This document shows, piece after piece, positions 45,301 through 57,880 of a stretch of 64,000 nucleotides of DNA (positions are counted from its first letter, which is position 1; every line of letters starts with the position of its first letter). The notes beneath the pieces were generated by a model that saw only the letters and a list, made by a program, of their open reading frames with translations, made no database searches and was not told where the DNA came from. Location of the stretch: the NCBI RefSeq assembly GCF_040807025.1, contig NC_090942.1:192690247-192754246 (forward strand). Direction: 5' to 3'. Made by a program: the position numbers and the translations under genes. This stretch comes from Struthio camelus (Eukaryota > Chordata > Aves > Struthioniformes > Struthionidae).

Positions 45301-48300
45301 CTGACATCAAGATGTAAGCAGTGAGCTGGTCCAAGTGGAGTGGGGTAAAAGAGCAGATAATTCAAAACTTGACAGCATTCAGAGTCTATTGAGGCTCTAA
45401 AAATACAAATACAAGCTTGTGCATGTATGTGACTTTACAGCAGATGCTGTAGGTGCTTTTCTAGGTGGGTAATGCTGAACAAAAATCATGATTTTTTTTT
45501 TTTAATTCTTTCAATTTACGTTCAATGAAAAGAGGGGAAAATATCTGTTAAAAATCAGTCAGCGTAACAGTGTTTACTGTGTAATATTTATTAATACTTT
45601 TTCTCTTTTTCTTAAAATGGAACTTAAATTTTAGAGTGTTCTGCCCAAAACATGACCCAGGCAATAGGACCAATCACTATGGTGAGTTTCTTTAATGGCT
45701 TCATTGATTTCATGTGTTTTAAAAGTTTGCATCCTACGGTCAGTAACTCATTTGAGCAAAATTAATGTTATTCCACCTTTATATAGTGTGGTGGATTTCT
45801 AAACTAGCGAGAGTGGTTTGGTTGAGATCCATGCATGTGCAGAGAAATCTAAAAGATTTTGAGGTAGGAAATGCTTATATTTGGTCATCCCTGAATCTCC
45901 CTCAAAACTGACTTGAAACACTGTAGACCAGATCCTTCATGGAATTATTATTACATGCCTATGTATAGGCAGGTAGGCCCGTGCAGCTTGTAAACTCCAT
46001 GTGAGCTATGAGAGTCATGCTAGCGAATGATGCACAAGTTTGCATTTGGTTAGCTGTTACAGGAGTGGTCGCCTTGGGATTTTAATCTGTAGTTGTGTTA
46101 AACCACTCACGTTTGCATCTTCCATATTCACTGCAGTACTTTTTAAATAGAGCCTTTCATTCTGAAGGATCCCAAAATTGCTTTTTTAGTGTAACAAAAG
46201 GGTTATACAACCCACATTTAAGGATTATTTCCTCTGCTACAGAAAAGTAATTTAATTTGGCTGTCCTGAGGCTTGCTGATTCAGAGGTAATTGGGAATCT
46301 TACTGAACTTACAAAAGGTGTGACTTCATTAAGCTAGTGCACACACTCCTACTGAAAACGGAATAGGTCGTAAAATGGCCTTCGCTTCCAAATGGAAGTT
46401 AAGCTCAATCAGACTGCAAGCACTAATGTTAGAAGTGGTGTGCAGAGAGTAATATAGGGATGGGGTACTGGCACTCTGGCTCTAAGGTAGAGTTTTGACT
46501 TTCAGGATCTAACTCAAGTATAGTAGCTCACCAGCTCCTCTGGGGCAGGCTGAACTGAGATTGGGCTGTGGGAACAGGAACAGGTATAAAAGGACTGGTT
46601 CTTTTTGCCCATAACCTGGAAAAAACAGGAGGTTAAGGACCGTCCCTTTGTTCTTGGTCCAGGGAACATTCCTGTGTTGAAATGTTAGGCCTCTGCTTTG
46701 TGACTGGAAGGGGATAGCTTGCCTTAGGTTCCAAGAGATCTTGCAGCTCTGTGCAGCAGGGATGGGAGAGCAGTGTAGATTTGGAAACGGACTCCAACCC
46801 CTGCTTAACTAGAAACATTGGATGTGCCCAAAATCCAAGCTATTGAACATAGAAGTTTGAAAGCACTCTCTGTGGGGAGCAAGAAAAGTTGGGTTGCTGT
46901 TTGGATTGTGTTCCTCTTGTTTTACAAGACATCCCTCTGATACTCTAAAACAGACGTGCTACCGTCCTGTTAGCAAGCAACGCCTTTTGTACCTACACCA
47001 TTGTTTCCTAACCTGCTTCAAGGCAGACCACCCAGCTTTCTTCCAGTCACAGTGAGAGCCTGTGATTTCCTTTCAGGCCATGACAAATGCAGGTGTACAA
47101 TACTGACTGTACCCCGCATAAGACATTGTTTTAACAAACTGGCCCTCCTGTATGAGCAGTAACTGCTCATTCCTATCAATAGGATAACTTTTAATAGCAA
47201 AAACCTTACCACATGCTACCCAAAGGTCACACAGTAAAACGGGAGGGGCATATGGCCCCTCTGCCTTTAAAACCCTCATCATATGGTGGGTGGTTGTACT
47301 CTTTCTCTAGCTTTCACCTTCTCCTGCCATGTCTTTCTTGGCAGCTACCCTTCTCTGTTTGTGATGCTGTAGTTGTTTTCAGCAGCTGTCAGTTACGATA
47401 TTGGAGAGAGACCCGTGCATACTGATAGAAAGGACAGAGTGAGAGTAGATGATTTCACCAGGATCTAAGATCATGTCACTAAAAGCTTAAATAATAAAAA
47501 GCTTACAAGTTCTTGGGGTTTTCTGGGAGGTCAGTACATTGAAGAAAACCTAGTGTCATTTGTATGCATTTGGCACTAGAATACTGCTCTGTGTAGCCTT
47601 AATTTTGAGAGTGTTTTAAAATAAACAAGGAGCAACTGAAAAAAACCAGTAATCTCTCATAAATTTCCGACTTTTCTGAGGTTCTTACTATGTATAACGT
47701 AGTTAGTGCTGCTGCCAGGGGAAATCAGTTCTCTGCCACAATCAAAAACTATATGTTAAAATCTGGGTTTTGCTTTATTTTGGGATTAAAAGACTGAGAT
47801 AGTATCCTAATGCTGCAGTGGTTTGCGCTTCTTAGTGGTTCAAGCTTGTACTTCTCCTTGCATAGGAATACTATAAGTTCAATTGAAATGTCAGGTTTTG
47901 GGGAAGCTCAAATACACTCATGCATTGCCACCCAAAGCGTTATTACACAAGGTGCCTGACTTTTGTAGCTTTTGGGGGAAAAGAGAGAATTTGAATTGTG
48001 TGAAATTGTCAGTTTGAGGTTGACACATTGTTACTTTATTGTCTTTTGATTTCTAGATGCAGCTAATAAGAGGAAAAGGCATGCAATGAAATCCTCCGCC
48101 ATCAGGGAACAAATGGTAATTCCAAATTGAAGTAGTTCTGCAACAGAAACGCACGTCCGCTACAACAAAGGACTTTAGTGAAGTATTTTGACAGCATGTT
48201 CAGAAAGGGGCTTCCTCACGCAAGAGGAGTGCAAGAGCTTTTCCTTTACAGTTGCCCTTTATATCTTGTTTTGATCTTGTCATTCTTTCAAAACAAAACT

Positions 48301-51300
48301 ATTTGCATTCAGAGCTGCTTCAGGCAGAGCTGAAGCTGCCCTCAGATAATGTGGTGCAAATGCAGTAGGAACCTCTAAGCCCTCTGAATGAAGACTGACC
48401 CAGTGGCCGTGATCTTGACGGGAACAGAAAGAGCTTCCCCTTGAGGGCTGTTTTTCTTCTGAAGTTCTAAAGCCCTCAGATTTGCCTGGGGCTTGACACC
48501 GTTTCCATGAAAACTGCTTTTGATGAGTCACTTGGCCTTTTAAACAAGCACTTACTCTTTTGTGAGCCTGCGCTCAAAGTAAAGTGGCATATTTTCATTC
48601 TAGATCAGGCAGTTCTCACAGCTTTGTCTATGAAAATAGCATTCCCAAGGGCTCAGGAGTTATCAGGATAGAACAGCCCTCTGGTTGCAGGGGTATTCTT
48701 TTCTTTTTTTTTTTTTTTTTTTTTTTTAAGGTATAGTCGTTAAAAGACTTTTAAATGGAGCTTATTTTGAGTTTGAGGTGGTTCTGTTGGCTCCCTTGAA
48801 GTATGCTTGCAAACTCCTATTGACTGGTAGGGATCAGGATTTTGCCTTTGCAGAGGAAGTGGCATCCAGCCTTTTTTAGGAAAAATTTCTGCTGCTCACA
48901 GAACTTGGAGATTAAATGGAGGTCATGTGAGGGAACAAAGAGGCTCTTTGCAGCTTTCATGCAGCAGCATTTTTATTAGTAGGTTGTTTGTCCCCAAGAA
49001 TTTTTCAGCTGTAAATCCACTTAATTTTCTGGTATTATAATTGAGATTTCCAGGATAAAGTGCTATTTCTGCTGCTTTCCAGCCTCAGCAATCTTGGTAT
49101 TCAATTTGCAATGCAAACACTGCAAATAAATTCCAGGGCTCCAGGTATGTTTAGTTGCTGCAGGGTAAATTGTTTAGCGTCATGTAAGCAGTGCATTTTT
49201 ACATTGGTGTTTTGTGGCAACGTTTAAGAGCAATTTGTAGTACTGTGGGATGACTTAGAACAGCAGAGAATCACTCCATCCAGTCTGAAGGAAAAAAAAA
49301 AAAACATTCTGCCTCTCCTCTCAAATCCTTTTAAGCAGTACATCTAGTCTGGAGAATTAACGTCATTTGTTTTGGGTTTTAGCAGTAGTCATTTGGTGAC
49401 ATCTGTGCTATTGGAATATACTGGGCAAATGCAATAATAATAATACAGAAGGGTGGTGTCCCAGTTATTGAACTTTTCTTAAACAGATATTTTTGCTTCC
49501 CTTTTCAAAAAACTGATTGTAACAGTAGTCCTTTCTAGAACATTTAAGTGTGTGGGAAAACTGGCTATAGTCACTGAAACATGGAATGCTTTTTCTCTCT
49601 CTATTAATAAAGAGGTAAGATTTACAGTTAATGTCAATATGATGTAAAACTTTTTTTTTTTATAGAGCACAGAAGAGACGGAAGAAGAAAACAGTTTACG
49701 AATACTAAAAAGAAAAAACAGGCAAAAAGGTGCGACTTACTTTGCAGAACAACTAGATGATACTGTGATCTGTTATGCTGAAATTCAGAGCTTGGAGATG
49801 TTTGATTAAAAATGTTATTGCAAACATCTTTTTATTATTTTTCTGGGACAAGTAACTCTGTGTTCTGACAAGGGGGTGAGAGTCTGATATTGCAGGATGA
49901 CTGTGCAGGTTTTCTGTAATTGTGCAGCAAGCAAAATCTCTGTGTTTTGGCTGAGATTTACTATCTGACGTGAGCCAGTTATTCACCAGGGATTTTTTAT
50001 AATCCCTCTGCTCTAGTTGGCTGCTGTGTTCAACTGTATGCCTCCAGGAAACACAGATGCCTCAGCCTGAGATGCCTCAGCCTGACCCTTTTCCTCCCTC
50101 TCCGTTATCAAAAGGGATAAATTCAAAAGGGAATTTTCTTTCTTCACCTCAGTCTTCTTGCACTAAGCCTCTCTTGAAGGAGGCGAGGGGCACAGATCTG
50201 CAAGATGGTGATCTAAATGGACAAAGGATGTGTTAGCAGGAGCAGGGGCTTGAGAGCATAAGCAGGACATAGGTAAAAGAGGACATTCAGCACACTTGCA
50301 AGTGTGTGCAGTTATCAGGCCTTCAAAATGCTGCTACAGTTATTGCTGCCAACTGCATGCCATCTTATGCTTCCTTCTGAATCTGTTCTATATTGCTATA
50401 TTCCTTACAGCATCCTGTTTTTTACTTTACTGCATAACTATGCCATTATAATATGGAAATGAACTGCTGGACCAATCCTTCAGTTCTGCAGTTTTCATGT
50501 TACCCAAAAAGTCCTGCGGTAACTGTACATTAGGATTATGCGGCCAGTTTGGAAGACATTAGTGGCGTTTATCCACCTTCCCATGGCTATACTCAGTATG
50601 TGGATGTGGTATTGTAACTGTGGGTGGCTACATAGTGTTCTTTTTCTGCCCCCCTCCTTTTTTTTTTTTTTTTACTACAGTTATAAAGACATATAAAATG
50701 GGCTATAATAAACTAAATTAATGCCTGCATCAGTTGGAATAAGAGTAACCTCAGTTCTCTTACCAAATCCAATATCGGCTTACTTGCAATGTTTTCTATG
50801 CGGTAGCCTGTTCAGTCCCTGGTGTGGTGCTGGGGATGGAAAAAAGAACACGGTGATCACCTGCTTTCCAAACTAAGGGGTATCAGGAGGCTTTAGGAAT
50901 GGTGCACTTAGAGTTGCGCTGATGTTCACTTTTAATCAGCGAAGCCAAATCTAGAGCTTATGTAACTTTACACGCAGTGCAATGTTAACATTAGCCTGAC
51001 TGTTATTAATCGTCTTCACTGAAGAGGGCTGAGCGGATAGAGTTAAGGAGCCAGATATTGGCATAAGGTCTGTTAGTGTCGAGGGGGGGGACTTAACTAA
51101 ATTTTTAGTCACTTTCAGGAGAGGACAAGTGAGAGCTGCTACAGTTGATATGAAAAGGACCATGCATGCAGCTGTGCTCAGGATCGCTTTTCGTTCTGTT
51201 TTAACAGTACGAATAGACTTTCTTAGGAAGTGCAAACAGGCGGGGCTTTTGGATGACATATTTGAAGAGATGCTGGACACGCTTCACCTGGCTCAGGAAA

Positions 51301-54300
51301 AGCTGATGGATGACAACACTTCGGAAACAGGTACAGCAGACCATGGGGAATTCTACTCTCACAGCTGAAATACTGATCTGAATGCCAGGTACTTGGTGCT
51401 GGGTCACCTTCTTGAGGATGTTTCTTAAAAGTCTTAGATAACTGTGTCCTTTCTTAGTTCTGCAGCCCCACAGAGAATTTTTACCTGTGTCAGTACAGGG
51501 GAAGAGCTGCCTGCTCAGCATGCCCTAGTAAGGCCTTCTAACCCTGGAATTTGTGAAAGCTGCCTTCTACCCCTGGGTGTAAACATATGTAGATTAGCCA
51601 CCAGGCCTGGATCTCTTCTCCTAGGTACTGAAGAAAAGAGAGGTGCTGGAGAGAACAGGAAAGTTTTATTGGGATCATAAATTTATGCTGCTCCTATGGC
51701 CTCATAGAGGGACCAGCTGTCTATTAATACCAGCACTCTCTTTTGATGGAAAAATACCTGAGTGTATATGTTTTAAGTCTTATAATGAATTAATTGGATG
51801 ATTACTTAGAAATTTAATATCAAATATTAGCGTGCATTTGGGGGTTTAATTGGTTGAAGAACCAGCTTACATGAAACATTTTGTTCTTGGAAGATTCCAC
51901 GCTCATGTTGCTTTGTCCACAAAACAGTTCAAGGAAATTTCAGACCTTGTAAAGCTGGGGGGACAACAGGAGAACAAAGTTCTGAATACTATAGCTTTGT
52001 ATTAAGAATGCTAATTTATGCAAAGTAACTAAAGCACATACCTGAAAAGTGAGATGTCCCACCTGACTAAATCTTCTTCACAAGCGCAGCTCGGGTGTCA
52101 CATGACAACAGCTGCTAGAAGCAGTGAGGAAGTCCAGAGCATATTAGGGTTTCAGAGGACTTCAACATTAAGCAAACCTCTTAAAAGTCATGAGAGCTCT
52201 GTAGGCATTTTGTATTTTGTTTCATTGGAAGGCTCAATTATGAAATCAAGGTGTAAATCTGGGCTGATTTTTAACATTAAAACAGCAATAGCAGTGTTCC
52301 GAGAAAAACGATTTTATGGTATTAGAAAGGCAAACGCCCGTTAGGTGTTTGTGCTGAGCGTGTCAGTGCCATGTTATCTGTGAAGAGGAATTGGCACTGT
52401 TGGCCCTGCCGTTACACATAAGTCATATTTCACTCCAGCATGTCAGGACTGTAAGTAAATTGCAGAGTACTCAGTCAAAGATGTCCTAGTGTAAATGAAC
52501 TGTGTTAAAGTGGGGCAGACTTGGAACAGGAATGCCATGTAGGTCCTCTTTCTAGTTTCCTATATGAAACTAAAGAAAGCAGAGTTGGCAAATTGACCCT
52601 TCTTTCTCAGTACAGGCTATATGAAAAGGAAGTCTTTTTCCTGTATCTTTGTTTATCTTAAAACTTCAAGTAATTTGCATAATATAAAATAAGTAATTAT
52701 TATTTTGTGCTACTTCTAATCAGGGCTCTGTGTTAACTAAAATGTACTGTAAACGTCTACTGTGTAACAGTAAATCAAATTATCTTTATCCTCAGAGTAT
52801 GAAGAAACAGTAATGTCGCTCTTTGACTGTGGACTGTTTGAAAACATACTGACAAATATTCATTCAGGTATGTGAAATAAGCTGTCAGATTAGTAGCACT
52901 TAGTGTGGTTTTTGGCATTCAGGTTATTCTTCTGAGGATTTTGATAACATGATCACTTAAAATTAAAATTCCAGGGAACTTTTTCTCAACATTACATAAA
53001 TTACTGAGGAAAAGGCATTGATACTTGAATCTTTGGAAATACAGTTTGGTTGCCTGACACGAAGGGGGAGGTAAGTCTCAGTTCCACAGCTTTAAAGGAC
53101 CAAAAGGTCTTTGCTATGAAGGACCAAAAGGTCTCAACTGCAGAGGAACTTCCCTCTCCTGCAAGGGTGTGCTCATAGCCCTTTTCTGCAGGTTCCTTCT
53201 CTTCCTGTGTGGGGAGGCTTCTCAGCAGCCTCCCTTCAGCAACTTGTTTCTGTTAAAACTTTGTTCCTTTTCTATGAACACTGTTTAGGCTGGCTACTAT
53301 GTTGCTGTAAGAGCATTAAGCATTATGAGCAGAATGTAACCAGAACTGAGGTCAGCTGTAGCATGCTTTGAAAAACAAGTTGGAAATGCTTGAAGAATGA
53401 AATGAAAGCAAGTGCAAGAGCAGTCATTTGGGATCACTGGTGTAGAAGGAACCTCTGGGGCATGACTTTGGTTTCAGCTATTGCAAGCAAAAAGGCGAAT
53501 ACTGTTTTTCAAATAGGTAGATCTCTTGCTCACATTTCCCTCAAATAGTTGACAACCTTGTTCTAACTTCTGCTTTAATTTATTCATGGCAAAAGGGAAA
53601 TTGGTGTAAATTAGCTAACATTGAGGTTCAGTGCTTTCTTGTACCTTATGTTTGCTGTTCCCCCGTTCCACCTATCCTGATGTATTTAAAGAGGACTAAC
53701 AAACATATTGCCCTTTAGCCTTCACTTCACTAGACAGAACAAGCCAGGTGCCTCTCTTCAGTCTCCTGTTCTCACATTTGAATTCCTGCTTTGGGAATGG
53801 GAGTGGTGTTACAGATTACTTAGACAAGGTGCCTCATCTGAGGGCATTAATACATACCCGCTCATAATTCCTCATGTGACACAGCCTTGGATCACGCTTA
53901 CTACTTTCACAGCTGCATCAATTAGTTCATCCTCTTCTCAGCTTACAGGAGAAACTCTTGATATTGGCACCTATGTGCACAGCCATGTGTTGTACCCTTT
54001 CTAATTCCCCACTACTTCAGGCACTCAGTTCTTCCTGTACTACAAAAATCTTTTTTTCTGATACCATCAGCAAACATCATACATGTACTCCAACTTTCAA
54101 TTTCAAGGTCAATAATGAAAGTATGTATCAAGGTTGGTTTCAAGACTGATCCAAGAGGAGCTCTCATAATGAATTGGTCAAAGAAGAAAAGAAAAAGTAG
54201 GTTAGTTGCAAGTGAAACTGCAGGGATGGAAGTCGCTAGCTTTTTTGTCCCAATCTATCTTCCAAGCTCTTAGCAAGTAAGTCTCTGTGATGGATCAAAT

Positions 54301-57109
54301 GTATATAAAGTCCAGAATGACTAAATACTGTGTTTTCTTTCTCCTGCAACTGGTTATTTTAAGCCATCGGACACACTTTACCTTTAATCTTTTTTTTTTT
54401 TTCCCCCCACATTTTTGATCTTGCAGAACTTCTAAAGCCTTATGCAGCAGTACAGAAAGAGTACTACAAACTGTAATTGTTGAAATGGCTTTTTTTAAAT
54501 CCCTTTTTTATATAGGTCTTAAACAGTGGTCCTCTACTATGCAGTTTTACTCCAAACTTGCTGTATTTAAAATATTTCATATGGGACCTGCCATTACTTC
54601 ATCAATGATTTCAGAATTCTAGGTTGGAGATTCTATTCTATCCTGCAAAGGAGAAGTGACTTCCTTGTAGTTTTGCTTTCTGCTCTGTTGTCTCGCGCTC
54701 AGCTTTGTGTGACACCTAGATCATCTTCAATCTTCTTTTCACTGGTTAGCAGTCCATCTAGTAGCTTTTGAACTCCCTGCTAATATTTGTTTTCAGGGCA
54801 TCTGCAGCAATGAATTCTGCAATTCAGTTAGGTCGATTTAAAAGCTACAACTTCCCTGTTTTAAATCTGCTCTGCGGTAACTTCATTGAGAGTGCCTTAG
54901 CTCTTCTCTTATGAACATGGAACAGTTGCTCACCATTCCATCTTCCTTGTGCCATTTCTGCTGTTTCAGAGATATTTATCCTTTTCCTTTAGGTCACCTC
55001 TTCTTTGAGGTAAAAGGTTTCCATTCTGTTGATTTGTCTTCCTGTGGAAGCTCTCCTATATGCCAATTATTCTCGTCACTGGACTAAATCTATTTCTGCT
55101 AGATGGTTTTGGAAGAGGAACAGAACTGTGTGGTTTCCATCTGTGGTTCACCATAAGTTGAACAAAATAGCACAATGGTCATGTCTGCTCTGTTTTGTTC
55201 ATTGCAAATAATTTATTTGTTGGGGTCCTACTCATACAGTCCAGCTTTTTCAGCTCCTACTCATACAGTCCAGCTTTTTCTTCAAACGCGTGCCTGAGAG
55301 TTCTTCTAACCACACGTACTTGATACCAAATAGAAATGTCATAAAGACAGCCCTTGGCAAGCAAGGGAGAAGACTCTGATTTCCATTACAGTCTTGAAGA
55401 CAGTTGAGCTGGCGCTGCCAAGCAATGGGTGTAGGCTGGGACACCCATGAGATGGACTGTGAATCCTAGGTGACAGCTGACTGCATAGAAAAATAGGGAG
55501 AGAGGTTATTTGCTTTTCCAGTCAGAACTAGGGTGAGGAGTTGAATCCCTCTTTAATGAACTGATAGCCATGGTTTTCAACAATAATTCTGGCTACCAGT
55601 TTTCAGCAGGCAACCTTACTTGATAATGTATTTTAAAATTATTGTAGAAGTGTGTGCATGTATATACTCTTCCATACACACATAAAAGTGACAGCAGTAA
55701 CTTCCTGGGCTTTTGGCGGGGGGAGGGAGAGAAAAGGAAAGCAGAGGCCAAAGGCTTTTCTTCATTGAAGAAATCACAGTTTAGGGTTGGTTCTGCCTCT
55801 AATTCAAAATGAACAGGGGTAAACTGGAGCTGGAGCTACCCTCTCTACTCTGTCCATTACAATTTTGGAGACCTCTTTCCATCTATTTTCTTTCCTGTTC
55901 AAGAAAGAAAAATGGATTCAGGTTTGAACAAAATACATCTGCCCCTTACTGAAAATTTAACTCTGGTATTCTCATGCATGTTGAGGAAAAACACTTGTTG
56001 TTGTTCTACCAGGTCACCAACACCTGCATTTTTCGCTACTAAACAAAGCAATTGCTTCAGTTACAACTTAAAAGTAAGAAAATACTGTTCCTTACTACTT
56101 TGGTAATGCTTTCAGATTGTAGCAAGGTATGTTACCAAACTTACTTATTGATTTCAATAGCCTTTTTAACCTCAGGCAAATGAAAGTGGTAAAGATAAGT
56201 AGAAACCCAGCTAGGCAGGGCTTTGCAAATACAATAAGGGAAAGAACTTTGTTAACCCATCAGTGTAGTGCCAGTAAGCAGCTTCACAGAAGGCAGGCAG
56301 CTATCCAACAGCAAGAACTTAGATGCACTAAGAGAGGTAAGCTGTGTTTTTGAGAATCGAGCTGCTGCATTCAGCTGTCCAACCCATTTCTTTTAGGTTT
56401 AAGCATTTTTGTTTTCAAAAGTCAGTCCATTAGGTTTCTAAACTTGCTCCAAATGTCCAATTCAAAGAAATTATTTACATTTATAACATTAAATTATAAA
56501 CATTAAATTATAAACATTTAAAACACGTTTTTAGCAGAGGAGTCCTCATCCAAATGGATCCTGAAAATGGAACAGTTAAGTCTGTATAAAATAACATTGT
56601 GTTAGTAACAAAACTAAGTAACTTCTTATACATTTATTTTGATGGTTCAAATTAAGTCTGTAATATAGCTAGTTTTGAGATTTGGCAGTTAGCGTGATGG
56701 AAGACAAATAACAAACAACTAGCTTTACTACCTGCTGTCTTCTTTGAATACTTCAATACTCTGCTCTCCTTCATATATACCACACAGTCCATCTCTTAAT
56801 GGGAGACCAAAAAGGCAAGGTGTTAGGCTAAGGACTTTGCTTCAGAAAGGTAGAAGTTTTATTACAGTTAAGTGTTGGTAACTTCTGCACCATAGTGTTA
56901 ATGCATATGTAACATTATAAATTAATAATATGCTTAAGAATTTTTTTATCCCTCCCTTCTTCATCACAGGGACAGAAGAAAAAATTCAGGAACTTCTGGA
57001 AACCAGAAAAAAATTGGATAACCAGATTGAGCTACTGCAAGACATAAAAGAAGTTGCCCTCCCTGCCCAGGAGAATACTGCTAGTACATCTAGCACATTG
57101 TCTGAATAA
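39280..57109 (+). CDS. PHF11: PHF11, PHD finger protein 11 (nine coding exons, 284 aa)
   Basis: Small nuclear PHD-type protein. In mammals it is an immune-associated transcriptional co-regulator (reported NF-kB-related and DNA-end-resection roles; family knowledge). Coding parts: 39280-39387, 41460-41567, 42335-42468, 45635-45681, 48057-48115, 49666-49729, 51208-51330, 52796-52867, 56970-57109. All junctions are GT-AG and in frame (855 nt with stop). Residues about 9-125 form an extended PHD zinc finger: CAFC, AAHQDCL, CNFCRKKGATVGC, YHYFCALCDD, then VFCPKH. Basic patches NKRKRH and LKRKNRQK follow as likely nuclear signals. Next comes a conserved helical segment (FLRKCKQAGLLDDIFEEMLD, KLMDD, SLFDCGLFEN) and a C-terminal coiled coil (IQELLETRKKLDNQIELLQD). 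A second AUG at 39289 aligns with the human short-isoform start, so MAK may or may not be the true N-terminus. It lies downstream of SETDB2 in the same direction. Confidence 0.94.
41460..41567 (+). CDS. PHF11: PHF11 coding exon 2
   Basis: Encodes LFSSGFVESEEYNPDN and FDVASVLNELRRGKRL (residues 37-72), the linker between the zinc-knuckle and PHD parts. The acceptor is TTGTCTTTAG and the donor is CTG|GTAAGG. Confidence 0.94.
42335..42468 (+). CDS. PHF11: PHF11 coding exon 3 (PHD core)
   Basis: Encodes MCNFCRKKGATVGCEERACR and SYHYFCALCDDA (residues 73-117), with the Cys/His spacing of an extended PHD. The acceptor is TTTTGTTGTAG and the donor is ACCG|GTATTT. Confidence 0.96.
42469..45634. other. 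PHF11 intron 3
   Basis: A 3.2-kb intron with no recognised exon. It contains a 17-base GC-containing hairpin at 44094-44110 and a 123-codon open frame at 44873-45244 of unknown significance, both discussed as findings. Confidence 0.6.
45635..45681 (+). CDS. PHF11: PHF11 coding exon 4
   Basis: A 47-nt exon encoding VFCPKHDPGNRTNHY, the last Cys/His pair of the extended PHD. The acceptor is AAATTTTAG and the donor is TATG|GTGAGT. Confidence 0.93.
46131..46300 (-). repeat. Probable ancient SINE relic, reverse orientation
   Basis: ATAGAGCCTTTCATTCTGAA, then GGATCCCAAAATTGC, and a later ACAGAAAAGTAA segment followed by CTGAGGCTTG, follow the order of the reverse complement of a MIR-like amniote repeat. 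Heavily diverged; approximate limits. Confidence 0.4.
47205..47260 (-). repeat. Short MIR-like core fragment, reverse orientation
   Basis: ACCCAAAGGTCACACAGTAA resembles the reverse complement of the MIR core (CCCAAGGTCACACAGC). About 50 bp are recognisable. Confidence 0.4.
48057..48115 (+). CDS. PHF11: PHF11 coding exon 5
   Basis: Encodes DAANKRKRHAMKSSAIREQM (residues 133-152), a basic patch likely used for nuclear import. The acceptor is TTGATTTCTAG and the donor is ATG|GTAATT. Confidence 0.88.
48704..48727. repeat. Poly-T run of 24
   Basis: A homopolymer in PHF11 intron 5, with no poly-A-tailed element recognised beside it on the minus strand. Confidence 0.85.
49666..49729 (+). CDS. PHF11: PHF11 coding exon 6
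   Basis: A 64-nt exon encoding STEETEEENSLRILKRKNRQ and one Lys (residues 153-173), acidic then basic. The acceptor has a ten-T tract before TATAG. The donor AAAAG|GTGCGA is weaker than its neighbours. Confidence 0.85.
50056..50085 (+). repeat. 15-bp tandem duplication
   Basis: GATGCCTCAGCCTGA occurs twice without a spacer (50056-50070 and 50071-50085) in PHF11 intron 6. Confidence 0.85.
51208..51330 (+). CDS. PHF11: PHF11 coding exon 7
   Basis: Encodes VRIDFLRKCKQAGLLDDIFE and LHLAQEKLMDDNTSET (residues 174-214). It matches the conserved PHF11 helical segment F.KKCKEAGLL..LLEE.LD. The acceptor is CTGTTTTAACAG and the donor is ACAG|GTACAG. Confidence 0.95.
52796..52867 (+). CDS. PHF11: PHF11 coding exon 8
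   Basis: Encodes EYEETVMSLFDCGLFENILT and NIHS (residues 215-238), matching the family YEEI.S.LFDC.LFED motif. The donor is TCAG|GTATGT. It ends one base into a codon (G). Confidence 0.94.
53095..53134 (+). repeat. Short direct repeat
   Basis: AAGGACCAAAAGGTCT occurs at 53095-53110 and 53119-53134, separated by 8 bp, in PHF11 intron 8. Each copy contains the near-palindrome GGACCAAAAGGTC. Confidence 0.8.
54427..54476 (+). other. PHF11: Candidate alternative last exon of PHF11
   Basis: A very strong acceptor (a T/C tract of more than 20 bases, then TTGATCTTGCAG) precedes a frame that joins exon 8 in the correct phase: G|AA then LLKPYAAVQKEYYKL and TAA. Use of this exon would replace the terminal coiled coil by 16 residues. 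No consensus poly-A signal is seen close behind, so it remains a prediction. Confidence 0.35.
55226..55280 (+). repeat. 29-bp tandem duplication
   Basis: Two copies with period 29, starting at 55226 and 55255, each beginning TCCTACTCATACAGTCCAGC. They are almost identical until the last few bases, which suggests a recent event. PHF11 intron 8. Confidence 0.9.
56970..57109 (+). CDS. PHF11: PHF11 coding exon 9 (stop)
   Basis: Encodes TEEKIQELLETRKKLDNQIE and LLQDIKEV, a coiled coil, then a Ser/Thr-rich tail and TAA (residues 239-284). The acceptor is CTTCTTCATCACAG. The human C-terminus likewise ends in coiled coil plus a Ser-rich tail. Confidence 0.95.
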
Positions 57110-57880
57110 CCCTAAAGTCTTTCTGTAATGGCATCAATATTCAGAATTTTCTGAGGCTAGAAACCATAGACCACATCTGGTGAGTGTATAAGTGATTTTT
57201 TTCAAAGATAGGGACACAAGCAAAAATCAGCTGTTTCACTCTTTTATACCTCACTGTTGCAAAACTTTAAGTTGTCCCTTTATTTTTTACTGTGGATCAA
57301 TGAGTGTTAGACACTTAATTTAGCTTTTTTAAAGCTGAATGAAGCCCTCCAACCAAGATGGAAATTCTTCCAAGACAAGGGAGCAACAGCTGCCACAGAA
57401 GTTTTTTTTAAAGTCACTTCAGTTGGGGCAGCCTTCTTCAGAACAGGCTGAGGGAGCTGCTTCACTCTGTACTTCTAGACAGTGTTGTTTTAAGGATCAC
57501 AGTGCTGCTTTGGCTTTCCAAAGAAGATAAATTAGCAGAACTTGCACTCAAAGAAACCTTCTGAATTATGAACAGGAGTTTTGTTTTTGATTTCTTCACT
57601 GATAATGTTAAGCAAACACCTAGTTCTGCTATAACAGCAGTAGTGAAAGGGTGGTTGCAGGCAGACAGGAATGGCTGGGTACCATGCTCTGCTACCACAG
57701 ACAATGTAAAATGGTATGAAATAATGGACTGTATTCTCCTTTCTCTGTTAAGAAAGGATCGACTTCCATGTGTTTTGTCTTAAAGGTTACTATATTGAAA
57801 TTGTTTGAATACAGAAAAACATTCTTTAGCTACAAAAGTGTAAGTTAATAAAATAAAATGTTTTTAAGAAAGTTATGCAT
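57110..57880 (+). other. PHF11: PHF11 3' UTR
   Basis: Untranslated sequence after the stop, ending shortly beyond the overlapping AATAAA signals at 57847-57857. The exact cleavage site is not known. Confidence 0.65.
57847..57857 (+). terminator. PHF11: PHF11 polyadenylation signals
   Basis: Two overlapping AATAAA hexamers about 740 bases after the stop codon. A T-rich stretch (TTTTTTTTCC) begins about 45 bases downstream, as expected for a downstream element. Confidence 0.7.
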
